From the NCBI RefSeq assembly GCF_002101735.1, contig NZ_LQPE01000034.1:1-64000 (forward strand): a stretch of 64,000 nt of DNA, written 5' to 3'. This DNA comes from Mycobacterium kyorinense. Lineage in GTDB: Bacteria > Actinomycetota > Actinomycetes > Mycobacteriales > Mycobacteriaceae. The notes below the pieces were generated by a model. The model was not told the DNA's origin and did not search any database. It was given only the letters and a program-made list of their open reading frames with translations. Each line of letters opens with the position of its first letter. Position 1 is the first letter of the stretch. This document shows, piece after piece, positions 38,501 to 44,748 of the stretch. A program made the position numbers and the translations under genes.

Positions 38501-38644
38501 CACCGACCGGATGCGTTTGAGCGTGACGACCCCCGTGGCGGTGAGGCCGACTTGATCATTGCCAAGCACCGCAATGGGCCGACGAAGACCGTGACGGTCG
38601 CGCACCAGCTGCATCTGTCAAGATTTGCCAATATGGCGCGGTAG
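35567..38644 (+). CDS. dnaB: Replicative DNA helicase DnaB precursor with two inteins
   Basis: A 1025-residue precursor. Removing two inteins (residues 232-374 and 542-966) leaves a 457-residue helicase. The N-terminal domain begins after a short tail (QDLAAEQSVLGGMLLSKDAI); the RecA-like motor follows (PTGFTELDEVTNGLHPGQM). Walker A, ARPGVGK-S, is split by intein 1, so the helicase is inactive until splicing. Walker B-type VVDYLQLM and ISQLNRGPEQR lie before intein 2, and SLEQDSDMVILLHRP after it. DnaB unwinds DNA at the fork. GGGAGG is the ribosome site. Confidence 0.97.
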   Translation: MAVVDDLGQPGMDTPSEDFGRQPPQDLAAEQSVLGGMLLSKDAIADVLERLRPGDFYRPAHQNIYDAILDLYGRGEPADAVTVAAELDRRGLLRRIGGAPYLHDLISTVPTAANAGYYASIVAEKALLRRLVEAGTRVVQYGYAGAEGADVAEVVDRAQAEIYDVTDRRLSEDFVPLEDLLQPTMDEIDAIASNGGVARGVPTGFTELDEVTNGLHPGQMIIIAARPGVGKALALNTPLSTPTGWTTMGDVAVGDVLLGADGQPTRVVAATEVMLERPCYEVEFSDGTAIVADADHQWPTGYGIRTTAQLRCGLDTIAGAGSIGRYAEGGATLMAPVLQLDAVRRVRSVPVRCVQVDNAAQLYLAGRGMVPTHNSTLGLDFMRSCSIKHRMASVIFSLEMSKSEIVMRLLSAEAKIKLSDMRSGRMSDDDWTRLARRMSEISEAPLYIDDSPNLTMMEIRAKARRLRQKADLRLIVVDYLQLMTSGKKFESRQVEVSEFSRHLKLLAKELEVPVIAISQLNRGPEQRTDKKPMLADLRESGCLTANTRILRADTGSEVTFGELMRTGERPLVWSLDERLRMVARPMTNVFPSGRKEVFRLRLASGREVEATANHPFMTLDGWTPLGELKVGDRLAVPRMVPEPVETQRMADSEVVLLAHMIGDGSFVKNQPIRYASVDEANLVAVTISAAHFGVTAIRDEYPAARVTTLRLPAPYHLTHRRRNPIAGWLDELGLFGLRSHEKYVPQQVFKLPNDQVALFLRHLWATDGSVRWDDKLGMGRIYYASTSRRLVDDVAALLLRVGVFSRIKRVLKAGYRDSWHLHIYGAENQTRFLRHVSVHGVKAVAAQEVLAQLDGIVRNTNLDTVPKEVWAQVKASLISRQMTHRQFAAAMGTQFCGSTMWKHAPSRSRLHRAAALLEDREIHALAVNDVFWDQIVEITSLGEMDVYDGTVSDTHNFVANGISAHNSLEQDSDMVILLHRPDAFERDDPRGGEADLIIAKHRNGPTKTVTVAHQLHLSRFANMAR
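36260..36688 (+). other. DnaB intein 1: class 3 mini-intein in the P-loop
   Basis: A 143-residue mini-intein (precursor residues 232-374) inserted between the Walker A lysine and the next serine. It starts with Ala (ALALNTPLSTPTGW) instead of Cys/Ser and ends THN, with Ser +1. Intein residues W67 (DADHQWPTG), C122 (PVRCVQV) and T141 (PTHN) supply the WCT triplet of class 3 inteins, in which the internal Cys is the first nucleophile. There is no homing-endonuclease domain. It corresponds in site and type to the M. smegmatis DnaB intein 1 reported to be redox-sensitive. Confidence 0.93.
37190..38464 (+). other. DnaB intein 2: full-length intein with LAGLIDADG endonuclease
   Basis: A 425-residue intein (precursor residues 542-966) inserted between ESG and SLEQDSD. 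It starts CLTANTRIL, has block B ATANHPFMTLDGW, and ends NFVANGISAHN with Ser +1, so it is a class 1 intein. The endonuclease has two LAGLIDADG-like motifs, LLAHMIGDGSF and FLRHLWATDGSV, each keeping its acidic residue, so it may be active. The site matches the single DnaB intein of M. tuberculosis (about 416 residues). Confidence 0.94.
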
Positions 38645-38662
38645 TAGTAGTAGTAGTGATGA
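38642..38662 (+). other. Run of seven in-frame stop codons ending dnaB
   Basis: The dnaB frame ends TAG five times followed by TGA twice with no sense codon between. It is a short trinucleotide tract as well as an unusually secure stop. Confidence 0.9.
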
Positions 38663-38766
38663 CGACGCCGGAGCAGCCACGGGTGCTTGTAGATTCCCAT
38701 CCCACATGGCGGAATTCCCATCTTTGACACACCGTATGTCGTATTGAGGGTGGCAGCATCGCTAGC

Positions 38767-39792
38767 GTGACGTACTCGTTTCACAACCGACTGGTACTGA
38801 GCGGCGCAGCCAGTGCAGGCCTGTTGGGGGAACCCAACCCGGAGACGGCCAACGTGGAAGTGACAAGCGTTGTTCTGGCCAATGACGGCCTGGATGGTGT
38901 GGTGGAGCTATGCGGTCCGGCCGAAGGCGAGCCGATACAAGGCGCACTGGAGCTTCGCCTTACGGGACGGGATTTTCCAACGTTCGAGGCGGCCCACAAG
39001 GCTGGTATTGCGTGGCGGAACCACCTCACAATCGCGTTCGCTCACTACTTGGTTGGCATCAAGATTGGATCCGCCGACGAGCCAGTTCACCAGGGCTTCG
39101 GCACGCCTTACTACCAGAGCCCTACGCAGCGCCGTTTGCGGGATGACCCAGGCCTGCTCGTGTTCGAAACCGATAAGCGAACTGGGTCAGGCGGATTGTT
39201 CGCTGAAGGCTATGTCATGCGGGGCTTGCATGGGTTGGTGAGCTATGCATTGCCCTGGATCATTAGTCGTAACTACGAGTTAAGTTCGCAGCAGTCGTTG
39301 GCATACGGGCTGGTGCACGCGGCGTACTTCGAGGACAACCCCGAAACGAGTTTCATCCTGTTAGTTACCGCGATTGAAGCGCTGTTGCCGCCGCGCGAAG
39401 CGGCTCCACACGATATTGCTGAAGCGATCGACGCGCTCAAGCAGAGTCTTAATGAGATGACCAACATCGATGACGATTTACGTCAAGACGTCGCGGAAGC
39501 GCTGGAGGACGACAAGTTCGACCCGATTGGGCGCAGAGCCCGCCAACTGGTCAGCTGCCTTGGGACAGAGCGCTTTGCCGGTCAGAAGCCGAAGGACTAC
39601 TTCCACGGTCGCTACAAGGTACGCAGCGGCTTGGTGCACGGCAGCGTTGATCGCCTCACCGAATATCAACTCTCGAAAGAGGTACCCGAGCTGCGTCGCT
39701 TCGTCCTTGCTCTGCTGGGGGTCCTGGTGTTCGGGGAGCGGATGCCGGAACAGTGGACGGCAGAAAGCGTCCAACGTTCGCCGATGTACTGA
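38767..39792 (+). CDS. Apea-like HEPN-domain protein (putative RNase/defence protein)
   Basis: A 341-residue protein I cannot name by orthology. The C-terminal third looks like an Apea-type HEPN domain: SFILLVTAIEALLPP at ~195-209, a polar linker, then YFHGRYKVRSGLVHGS with the R-x4-H motif at R286/H291. In HEPN proteins this motif forms the RNase active site; such proteins act in toxin-antitoxin and antiphage systems. No partner antitoxin, nucleotidyltransferase or helicase gene is adjacent. Base composition is visibly lower in GC than neighbours and less frequent codons are common, suggesting recent transfer. M. tuberculosis carries DarT/DarG (Rv0059-Rv0060) at this position after dnaB. Confidence 0.7.
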   Translation: MTYSFHNRLVLSGAASAGLLGEPNPETANVEVTSVVLANDGLDGVVELCGPAEGEPIQGALELRLTGRDFPTFEAAHKAGIAWRNHLTIAFAHYLVGIKIGSADEPVHQGFGTPYYQSPTQRRLRDDPGLLVFETDKRTGSGGLFAEGYVMRGLHGLVSYALPWIISRNYELSSQQSLAYGLVHAAYFEDNPETSFILLVTAIEALLPPREAAPHDIAEAIDALKQSLNEMTNIDDDLRQDVAEALEDDKFDPIGRRARQLVSCLGTERFAGQKPKDYFHGRYKVRSGLVHGSVDRLTEYQLSKEVPELRRFVLALLGVLVFGERMPEQWTAESVQRSPMY

Positions 39793-39956
39793 AAGAAATC
39801 CGCGATGGCGGGCAGCCGGTCGGGCGGAACCGCCGTTCCGACAACGCCCCGGGATCCGACGACGCGCTCGGCGCGCTCGGAGGCATGCATCCGTTCGTCG
39901 TCCTACTCCATCGGCCCGCCGATCTGCGTTGAAAACATGGCCACGCAGAATAATTG

Positions 39957-39973
39957 TCTCTGTATAGCAGAGA
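39957..39973. promoter_or_regulatory. Candidate operator A of the dioxygenase operon
   Basis: TCTCTG-TATAG-CAGAGA is a perfect 6-bp inverted repeat with a 5-base centre. It matches operator B, 76 bases downstream, apart from one arm base and the centre. Confidence 0.5.
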
Positions 39974-40032
39974 AGTCATTGCCGGATTCTCGCCAAAAGT
40001 CCTAAGCTGCCTTTCTGTAACAAGGTTCAACC

Positions 40033-40049
40033 TTTCTGCTGTACAGAGA
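40033..40049. promoter_or_regulatory. Candidate operator B of the dioxygenase operon
   Basis: TTTCTG-CTGTA-CAGAGA has the same layout as operator A, with one arm mismatch. It lies 20 bases before the dioxygenase alpha ATG. The IclR protein encoded at the far end of the operon is the obvious candidate ligand. Confidence 0.5.
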
Positions 40050-40069
40050 AGGCGTGGAAGAGTCGCGTT

Positions 40070-41488
40070 ATGGCTGATCAGGTTTTCGACGATGTCCGCC
40101 GCGGGATGATCCCGGCGCACATCTACAACGACGCTGGAATCTTCCAACTCGAAAAGGAGCGGCTCTTTAGCCGCGCCTGGCTGTTCGTGGCCCATGAGTC
40201 CGAGATCCCGCAGGACGGCGACTATGTGGTGCGACGGGTCTTGAACGATTCGTTCATCATCGCCCGTGATTCAACAGGTGATGTGCGTGCCTTGTTTAAT
40301 ATGTGCCTGCACCGCGGGATGCAGGTGTGCCGCGCCGAGATGGGCAACGCGTCGAATTTCCGTTGCCCGTACCACGGCTGGTCCTACCGCAACGACGGCA
40401 GGATCCTCGGTTTGCCGTTCCACCACGATGCCTACGGTGGTGAGGAAGGGTTCAAGAAAAAAGGTCAAACCCTGCTGCCGGCACCAAATTTGGCCAGCTA
40501 CAACGGGCTGATCTTCATCAGCATGGACCCCGACGCGGCTCCGCTCGAGGACTACCTTGGCGACTTCCGGTTCTATCTGGACTTCTACACCAGGCAGAGC
40601 AGGCAAGGGCTGGAAGTTCGTGGCCCGCAACGGTGGCGGATCAATGCGAACTGGAAAATCGGTGTCGAAAACTTCGCCGGCGACATGTACCACACTCCGC
40701 AGACCCACGCATCGGTCGTGGAGATCGGTCTATTCCGGGAGCCTAAGGCCGAAAAACGCAAGGACGGGGCAACCTACTGGGCCCATCGGGGCGGAGGAAC
40801 CACCTACAAACTTCCTCCCGGAACGTTCGAAGAACGGATGCGCTACGTCGGCTACACCGATGACATGATCGAGCGGATCAAAGGACTCTGGACCACCGAG
40901 CAGCAGCAAGTGGTCGGCGACGACGGCTTCATGATTTCCGCCGCATCATGCTTTCCGAACCTCAGCTTTGTGCACAACTGGCCCAAGGTGGAAGACGGCG
41001 AAGACGCGTTGCCGTTCATATCAATCCGGATGTGGCAGCCGATCAACGAGCACGAGACCGAGGTCTATTCCTGGTTCGCGGTCGACTCGGCGGCGCCCGA
41101 GCAGTACAAGAAAAACTCCTACAAGGCCTACCTCATGTGCTTCGGCTCGACCGGGATGTTCGAGCAGGATGACGTCGAGAACTGGGTCTCGCTCACCAAC
41201 ACCGCCGCCGGCCCGATGGCACGTCGGCTCCGCCTGAACAGCCGCATGGGTCTGCTCGCCGATGACCGGCCGGTCGTGGATCCGTTACCGCCCAACGCGT
41301 TTCACGGTCCGGGCGAGGCACGCGTGGGCTACAGCGAGCACAACCAACGGGCTCTGCTGCGATTGTGGGCCGACCATCTCGAATTGCCCCCGGTGTCGGA
41401 CCGCCGAACCGAAATCGGAACCCACAATCCCGACGGCGTCGCTCCGCTTGTACAGACCATCACGAAGGAGACGGTGACGCAGTCATGA
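40070..41488 (+). CDS. Ring-hydroxylating dioxygenase, large (alpha) subunit
   Basis: A 472-residue Rieske oxygenase. The [2Fe-2S] cluster ligands are C79-x-H81 and C99-x2-H102 (CLHRG, CPYHGW). The catalytic iron site is N201/D205/H208/H213 in ENFAGDMYHTPQTH, with a further acidic candidate in FEQDDVENW near residue 366. It is therefore likely active and should add both atoms of O2 to an aromatic ring to give a cis-dihydrodiol. The subfamily resembles biphenyl, phenylpropionate or phthalate dioxygenases; the substrate is unknown. It opens a five-gene operon in which each gene overlaps the next by four bases. Confidence 0.94.
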   Translation: MADQVFDDVRRGMIPAHIYNDAGIFQLEKERLFSRAWLFVAHESEIPQDGDYVVRRVLNDSFIIARDSTGDVRALFNMCLHRGMQVCRAEMGNASNFRCPYHGWSYRNDGRILGLPFHHDAYGGEEGFKKKGQTLLPAPNLASYNGLIFISMDPDAAPLEDYLGDFRFYLDFYTRQSRQGLEVRGPQRWRINANWKIGVENFAGDMYHTPQTHASVVEIGLFREPKAEKRKDGATYWAHRGGGTTYKLPPGTFEERMRYVGYTDDMIERIKGLWTTEQQQVVGDDGFMISAASCFPNLSFVHNWPKVEDGEDALPFISIRMWQPINEHETEVYSWFAVDSAAPEQYKKNSYKAYLMCFGSTGMFEQDDVENWVSLTNTAAGPMARRLRLNSRMGLLADDRPVVDPLPPNAFHGPGEARVGYSEHNQRALLRLWADHLELPPVSDRRTEIGTHNPDGVAPLVQTITKETVTQS

Positions 41489-42111
41489 CGAACACCGAGC
41501 AGCCAGTCCGGCCTGGCTACCGTCGCGGCGGGCCCAACCAGACATATTCCGAACAAGCCGTCCTGGGCGGTCACGCACCGCGCCAGCAGCGAGTGGGAAA
41601 GCCGTTGCCGTTCAACGACGAACGGCACCTGCAAGCGCACCAGTTCCTGGTCGACGAAGCCTATCTTCTCGACGCCCAGCAGTACGATGAATGGCTGGAC
41701 TTGGTCACCGACGACATTCACTACCACATGCCGGTCCGGGTCACCACCGCGCGCGGCGCTGGATTTGACACCTCGCCCGGAATGGCTCATTTCGACGACA
41801 ACAAGTACTCGCTGAGCCGACGAGTGGCACGGTTCCTCACCGAGCACGCCTGGACCGAGGATCCACCGTCGCGACTGCGGCACTACATCACCAACGTGCG
41901 GACGTTCGCCACCGATGACGACGCCCACCTGATCGTCGAATCCGCCGAACTGTTGTACCGCAGCCGAGGTGACGTCAACGAGGCAGCGTTGCTGTCCTGC
42001 GGGCGGGAAGACCTGCTGCGCCGCGGCGGTACGGGCTGGAAGTTGGCGCGCCGCACCATCTTGATCGACGAGTCGGTGATCCGCATGCAAAACCTGGCGG
42101 TGTTCTTATGA
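41485..42111 (+). CDS. Ring-hydroxylating dioxygenase, small (beta) subunit
   Basis: A 208-residue beta subunit with a SnoaL/NTF2-like fold. Characteristic segments are HQFLVDEAYLLDAQQYDEWL near residue 51, DIHYHMPVRVTTARG, and a TEDPPSRLRHYITNV segment near residue 125, all close in pattern to BphA2/HcaF-type beta subunits. It stabilises the alpha subunit in a trimer of heterodimers. The ATG overlaps the alpha stop (ATGA), which fixes the start against a longer upstream reading. Confidence 0.93.
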   Translation: MTNTEQPVRPGYRRGGPNQTYSEQAVLGGHAPRQQRVGKPLPFNDERHLQAHQFLVDEAYLLDAQQYDEWLDLVTDDIHYHMPVRVTTARGAGFDTSPGMAHFDDNKYSLSRRVARFLTEHAWTEDPPSRLRHYITNVRTFATDDDAHLIVESAELLYRSRGDVNEAALLSCGREDLLRRGGTGWKLARRTILIDESVIRMQNLAVFL

Positions 42112-42380
42112 CCCACGCCGCGCGGCAGCTGGCCCAACTCTTGGACGGCACGATCGGTGAACCGCTCACGATCGCAAACGAATTCACAGAAGTGCAAGTG
42201 CGTCGCGTTGACACGCGAAACGGATCGCGGCTGCTGATCACGTCGCCCAAGTCAGGACAGTGGATCAGCCTCGACGCGCTCGAGGTCGAGGCGTTGACAT
42301 GGCAGAACACCCGTACTCTGGCGGCGATGGTGGGCAACATGTACCGACCGCTGCTCCCTGCCGAAGACAATGCGCCATGA
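42108..42380 (+). CDS. Small protein of unknown function inside the dioxygenase operon
   Basis: A 90-residue protein, coupled by ATGA overlaps to the beta subunit before it and the dehydrogenase after it. It has no cysteines, so it is not a Rieske ferredoxin. It contains EVQVRRVDTRNGSRLLITSP and SGQWISLDALEVEALTWQ, which suggest a small alpha+beta fold. It occupies the place where many dioxygenase operons encode the ferredoxin. I do not recognise the family. An accessory role in assembly or electron transfer is only a guess from position. Confidence 0.72.
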   Translation: MTHAARQLAQLLDGTIGEPLTIANEFTEVQVRRVDTRNGSRLLITSPKSGQWISLDALEVEALTWQNTRTLAAMVGNMYRPLLPAEDNAP

Positions 42381-43168
42381 CCGGATGGCTCGATGGCAAG
42401 CGGGCCCTCGTCGTCGGCGCGGGTTCGGGCATCGGCAGGGCAGTCGTAGACGCCTTTCGTGCCGAGGGCGCGCGGGTCGCTGTGCTCGAGCGTGACCGCC
42501 GAAAGTGTGAGGCGCTGCGCGAGGAACTGCCCGACGTGCCGGTAGTCGAGGGTGACGCGACCAACCGAAAGGCCAACGAGCATGCGGTCAGCACCGCGGT
42601 CGAGGGCTTCGGCGGACTCGACACGCTGGTCAACTGCGTCGGGATCTTCGATTTCTACAAAGGGATTACCGACATCGACGCCGACCAACTCAGCAAGGCA
42701 TTCGATGAAATGTTCCGCACCAATGTGTTGAGCCATCTGCAGTCGGTCAAGGCCGCGGTGCCCGCGCTGCGAGCCCAGGCCGGCGCGTCGATCGTGCTTA
42801 CCGAGTCGGCATCGTCGTTCTATCCCGGCCGCGGCGGAGTGCTGTACGTCTCGTCGAAGTTCGCCGTGCGTGGCCTGGTCACCACGCTCGCGTACGAGTT
42901 GGCGCCGCAGATCAGGGTCAACGGTGTGGCACCGGGCGGTACCCTGAACACCGACCTTCGTGGCCTGAAGAGCCTGTCGCTCAACGATATCCGGCTCGAC
43001 GACACCCCCAACCGCGCGCGCGACCTGGCCGCCCGCAGCCCGCTCAACGTTGCGCTCTCCGCCGAAGACCACGCGTGGAGTTACGTGTTCCTGGCGTCGG
43101 ACCGCTCCCGGGGCATCACCGCCGGCACCACCCACCCCGACGGCGGCTTCGGCATGGGTGCACCATGA
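42377..43168 (+). CDS. cis-Dihydrodiol dehydrogenase (SDR family)
   Basis: A 263-residue SDR. The cofactor motif VGAGSGIGRAV is near residue 14 and the NAG-type motif is NCVGIFDF near residue 86. A catalytic Ser/Tyr/Lys set lies in LTESASSFYPG and YVSSKFAVRGL near residues 140-160. APGGTLNTDLRGLKSLSL near residue 190 is characteristic of BphB/HcaB-like enzymes that oxidise cis-dihydrodiols to catechols with NAD. This fits the operon: the dioxygenase makes the dihydrodiol and this enzyme re-aromatises it. Both ends overlap neighbours by four bases. Confidence 0.9.
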   Translation: MTGWLDGKRALVVGAGSGIGRAVVDAFRAEGARVAVLERDRRKCEALREELPDVPVVEGDATNRKANEHAVSTAVEGFGGLDTLVNCVGIFDFYKGITDIDADQLSKAFDEMFRTNVLSHLQSVKAAVPALRAQAGASIVLTESASSFYPGRGGVLYVSSKFAVRGLVTTLAYELAPQIRVNGVAPGGTLNTDLRGLKSLSLNDIRLDDTPNRARDLAARSPLNVALSAEDHAWSYVFLASDRSRGITAGTTHPDGGFGMGAP

Positions 43169-43896
43169 CCCCCACCGCAAACCTGGATGCTCGACGTGCA
43201 TTGGTCGCCGAAGCATGTCGGGTCGCAGCGGCACGCGGACTGGTTGACGGCGTCCTGGGCCACATCAGCCTTCGCGTCGACGACCAACACTTGCTGATCC
43301 GCTGTCGCAGTGATGCGGATAACGGCGTGGCCTTCACCCGGACTGAGGATGTGCGGCTCGTGCGTTTCGACGGAACCGCCGGCGCACCAGGCGAACTCGA
43401 CGGCTATCGGGTGCCCAACGAGCTTCCTATCCACACCGAAACCCTGCTGGCGGCGCCGCACCGCCGCGCGGTCGCGCACTTGCATCCGCCGGCCGTCGTG
43501 GCGGCCGATCTTGCCGGGATCACCATCCAACCGATCTACGGCGCGTTCGACATCCCGGGTGCGTGGCTGGCACGCGGCGGCGTACCCGTCTACGAACGTG
43601 CGGTGCTCATCCGCAGCGCCGAACTCGGCAGGGAGATGGTCGCCGCGATGGGCGAGCGGCCCGTGGTGATCTGCCGAGGCCACGGAATCGTCAGCGCCGC
43701 AGCCACCGCCGCGGAGGCGGTGCTGCAGGCCATCAGTCTCGATGAATTGGCGCGCATGTCGCTGCGAGTGCGCGCGGCGGGCGGCACGCTACGCGAGATC
43801 GATGAGCGGGACTGGGCGGACCTGCCCGACCTCGGACCGGCGTTCACCGCCGATGCGGCCTGGCGCCATGAAGTCGCACGAATCGCGATGCCGTGA
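43165..43896 (+). CDS. Class II aldolase/adducin-family protein, probable catechol-carboxylate decarboxylase
   Basis: A 243-residue class II aldolase-fold protein. The metal ligands are likely the two His in AHLHPPAVV near residue 108 and the His in RGHGIVSAA near residue 172, with Glu from the LPIHTETLL segment near residue 90. In aromatic catabolism, members such as the 3,4-dihydroxyphthalate decarboxylase of actinobacteria belong to this family and sit with a dioxygenase, dihydrodiol dehydrogenase and IclR regulator. That parallel suggests a carboxylated aromatic substrate, but a true aldolase is possible. It is the last gene of the operon. Confidence 0.82.
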   Translation: MTPTANLDARRALVAEACRVAAARGLVDGVLGHISLRVDDQHLLIRCRSDADNGVAFTRTEDVRLVRFDGTAGAPGELDGYRVPNELPIHTETLLAAPHRRAVAHLHPPAVVAADLAGITIQPIYGAFDIPGAWLARGGVPVYERAVLIRSAELGREMVAAMGERPVVICRGHGIVSAAATAAEAVLQAISLDELARMSLRVRAAGGTLREIDERDWADLPDLGPAFTADAAWRHEVARIAMP

Positions 43897-43904
43897 CAGG
43901 TTTT

Positions 43905-44696
43905 TCATTCCGTGCGATCGCCGATCTCCTTGGCGGCCTCGACTAGAACCGCGACCACCATCGGATATTGGGACGCCTTGAGACGGTGTGTCGGTGCAGC
44001 AGCGTTGAGGGCCAATCGCAGTCCAGGCGCCCGCGTGGGAATCGGGACGGCAAGTGACGCAACGCCTTCCTCGCTTTCTTCGCGGTTGACCGCGTAGCCC
44101 CGTTGGCGGATGCGGCGAATTTCGTTGACCAATTCGGTTCGGCTACCGATCGAATGCTGCGTGATTTGTTCTAGATCTTCCTGTGGGTACAGTCGCCCGA
44201 TCTCGTCGTCGGACAGTTGGGCGAGCATCGCCTTACCGGTCGAAGTGCAGTGCGCCGGCATGGTCAGGCCAAGGCGCGACGCGACACGCACGGCGGTTGG
44301 GCCTTCGACGGCGGCGACGAATCGAACCGCGGCACCGTCGAGCATTCCGATGTGCACGGACTCGCGCAGCCGTTCAGCGAGTCGACGCATGACCGGCTTC
44401 GCCGTTGCCTCGATGTCGATGCGACCCAGAATCGCAAACGCAACGCTCGTCAGAGCGGGGCCCGGGTGATAGACCTTCGAGACCGGATCTTGGCGGACGA
44501 AGCCGCGGTAGGCCAGCATCGCCAGCAACCTGTGCGCAGTCGACGACGCGACGCCCAAATACCGCGTCGCCTCGCTCAACCGGATCTCGGGTCGTTCCCC
44601 CAATAGCAGGATCAGCCGTAACGCCTTGTCGACCGATTCGATCGGATACTGCGGCAGCAGCGGGTCTACTGCCCGCCGAGACCGCCTTTTCTGCAC
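43905..44696 (-). CDS. IclR-family transcriptional regulator
   Basis: A 263-residue IclR protein. The N-terminal winged helix is at residues ~15-80 (PIESVDKALRLILLLGERPE and GVASSTAHRLLAMLAYRGFV). The effector domain follows, with PAHCTSTGKAMLAQL near residue 148 and EGVASLAVPIP near residue 210. It is convergent with the dioxygenase operon and divergent from the LLM gene. IclR proteins commonly regulate aromatic degradation, so it probably binds the paired repeats before the alpha subunit and may also control the LLM gene. GTG start at 44696. Confidence 0.92.
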   Translation of the reverse strand: MQKRRSRRAVDPLLPQYPIESVDKALRLILLLGERPEIRLSEATRYLGVASSTAHRLLAMLAYRGFVRQDPVSKVYHPGPALTSVAFAILGRIDIEATAKPVMRRLAERLRESVHIGMLDGAAVRFVAAVEGPTAVRVASRLGLTMPAHCTSTGKAMLAQLSDDEIGRLYPQEDLEQITQHSIGSRTELVNEIRRIRQRGYAVNREESEEGVASLAVPIPTRAPGLRLALNAAAPTHRLKASQYPMVVAVLVEAAKEIGDRTE

Positions 44697-44725
44697 ACCA
44701 GAGACGCTACGCCGCCTCGCAACTT

Positions 44726-44736
44726 TCGATCATCGA
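44726..44736. promoter_or_regulatory. Short palindrome in the IclR/LLM divergent spacer
   Basis: TCGAT-C-ATCGA lies in the 52-bp gap between the divergent starts. It could be a regulator site; the arms are only five bases. Confidence 0.25.
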
Positions 44737-44748
44737 GATTCGGCAGGA

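Larger units (their letters stand above)
39793..40069. other. Intergenic region between HEPN gene and dioxygenase operon
   Basis: These 277 bases hold two related inverted repeats near the right end (listed separately). A minus-strand frame at 39666-39890 (74 codons, starting MHASERAERV) runs from the left part into the HEPN gene and could be a gene remnant, but I recognise nothing in it. Confidence 0.5.

Noticed and set aside
38018..38614. Minus-strand 198-codon frame across the end of intein 2
   Set aside because: It overlaps the intein splice junction and DnaB C-extein on the other strand, with no family resemblance.
39957..40049. Paired inverted repeats read as ends of an insertion element
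   Set aside because: They enclose only 59 bp, carry no transposase and have no flanking duplication. An operator pair explains them better.
39656..40195. Minus-strand frame across the HEPN/dioxygenase spacer as a gene
   Set aside because: It overlaps two better-supported plus-strand genes and the paired operators. Part of it could be a remnant, but nothing in it is recognisable.
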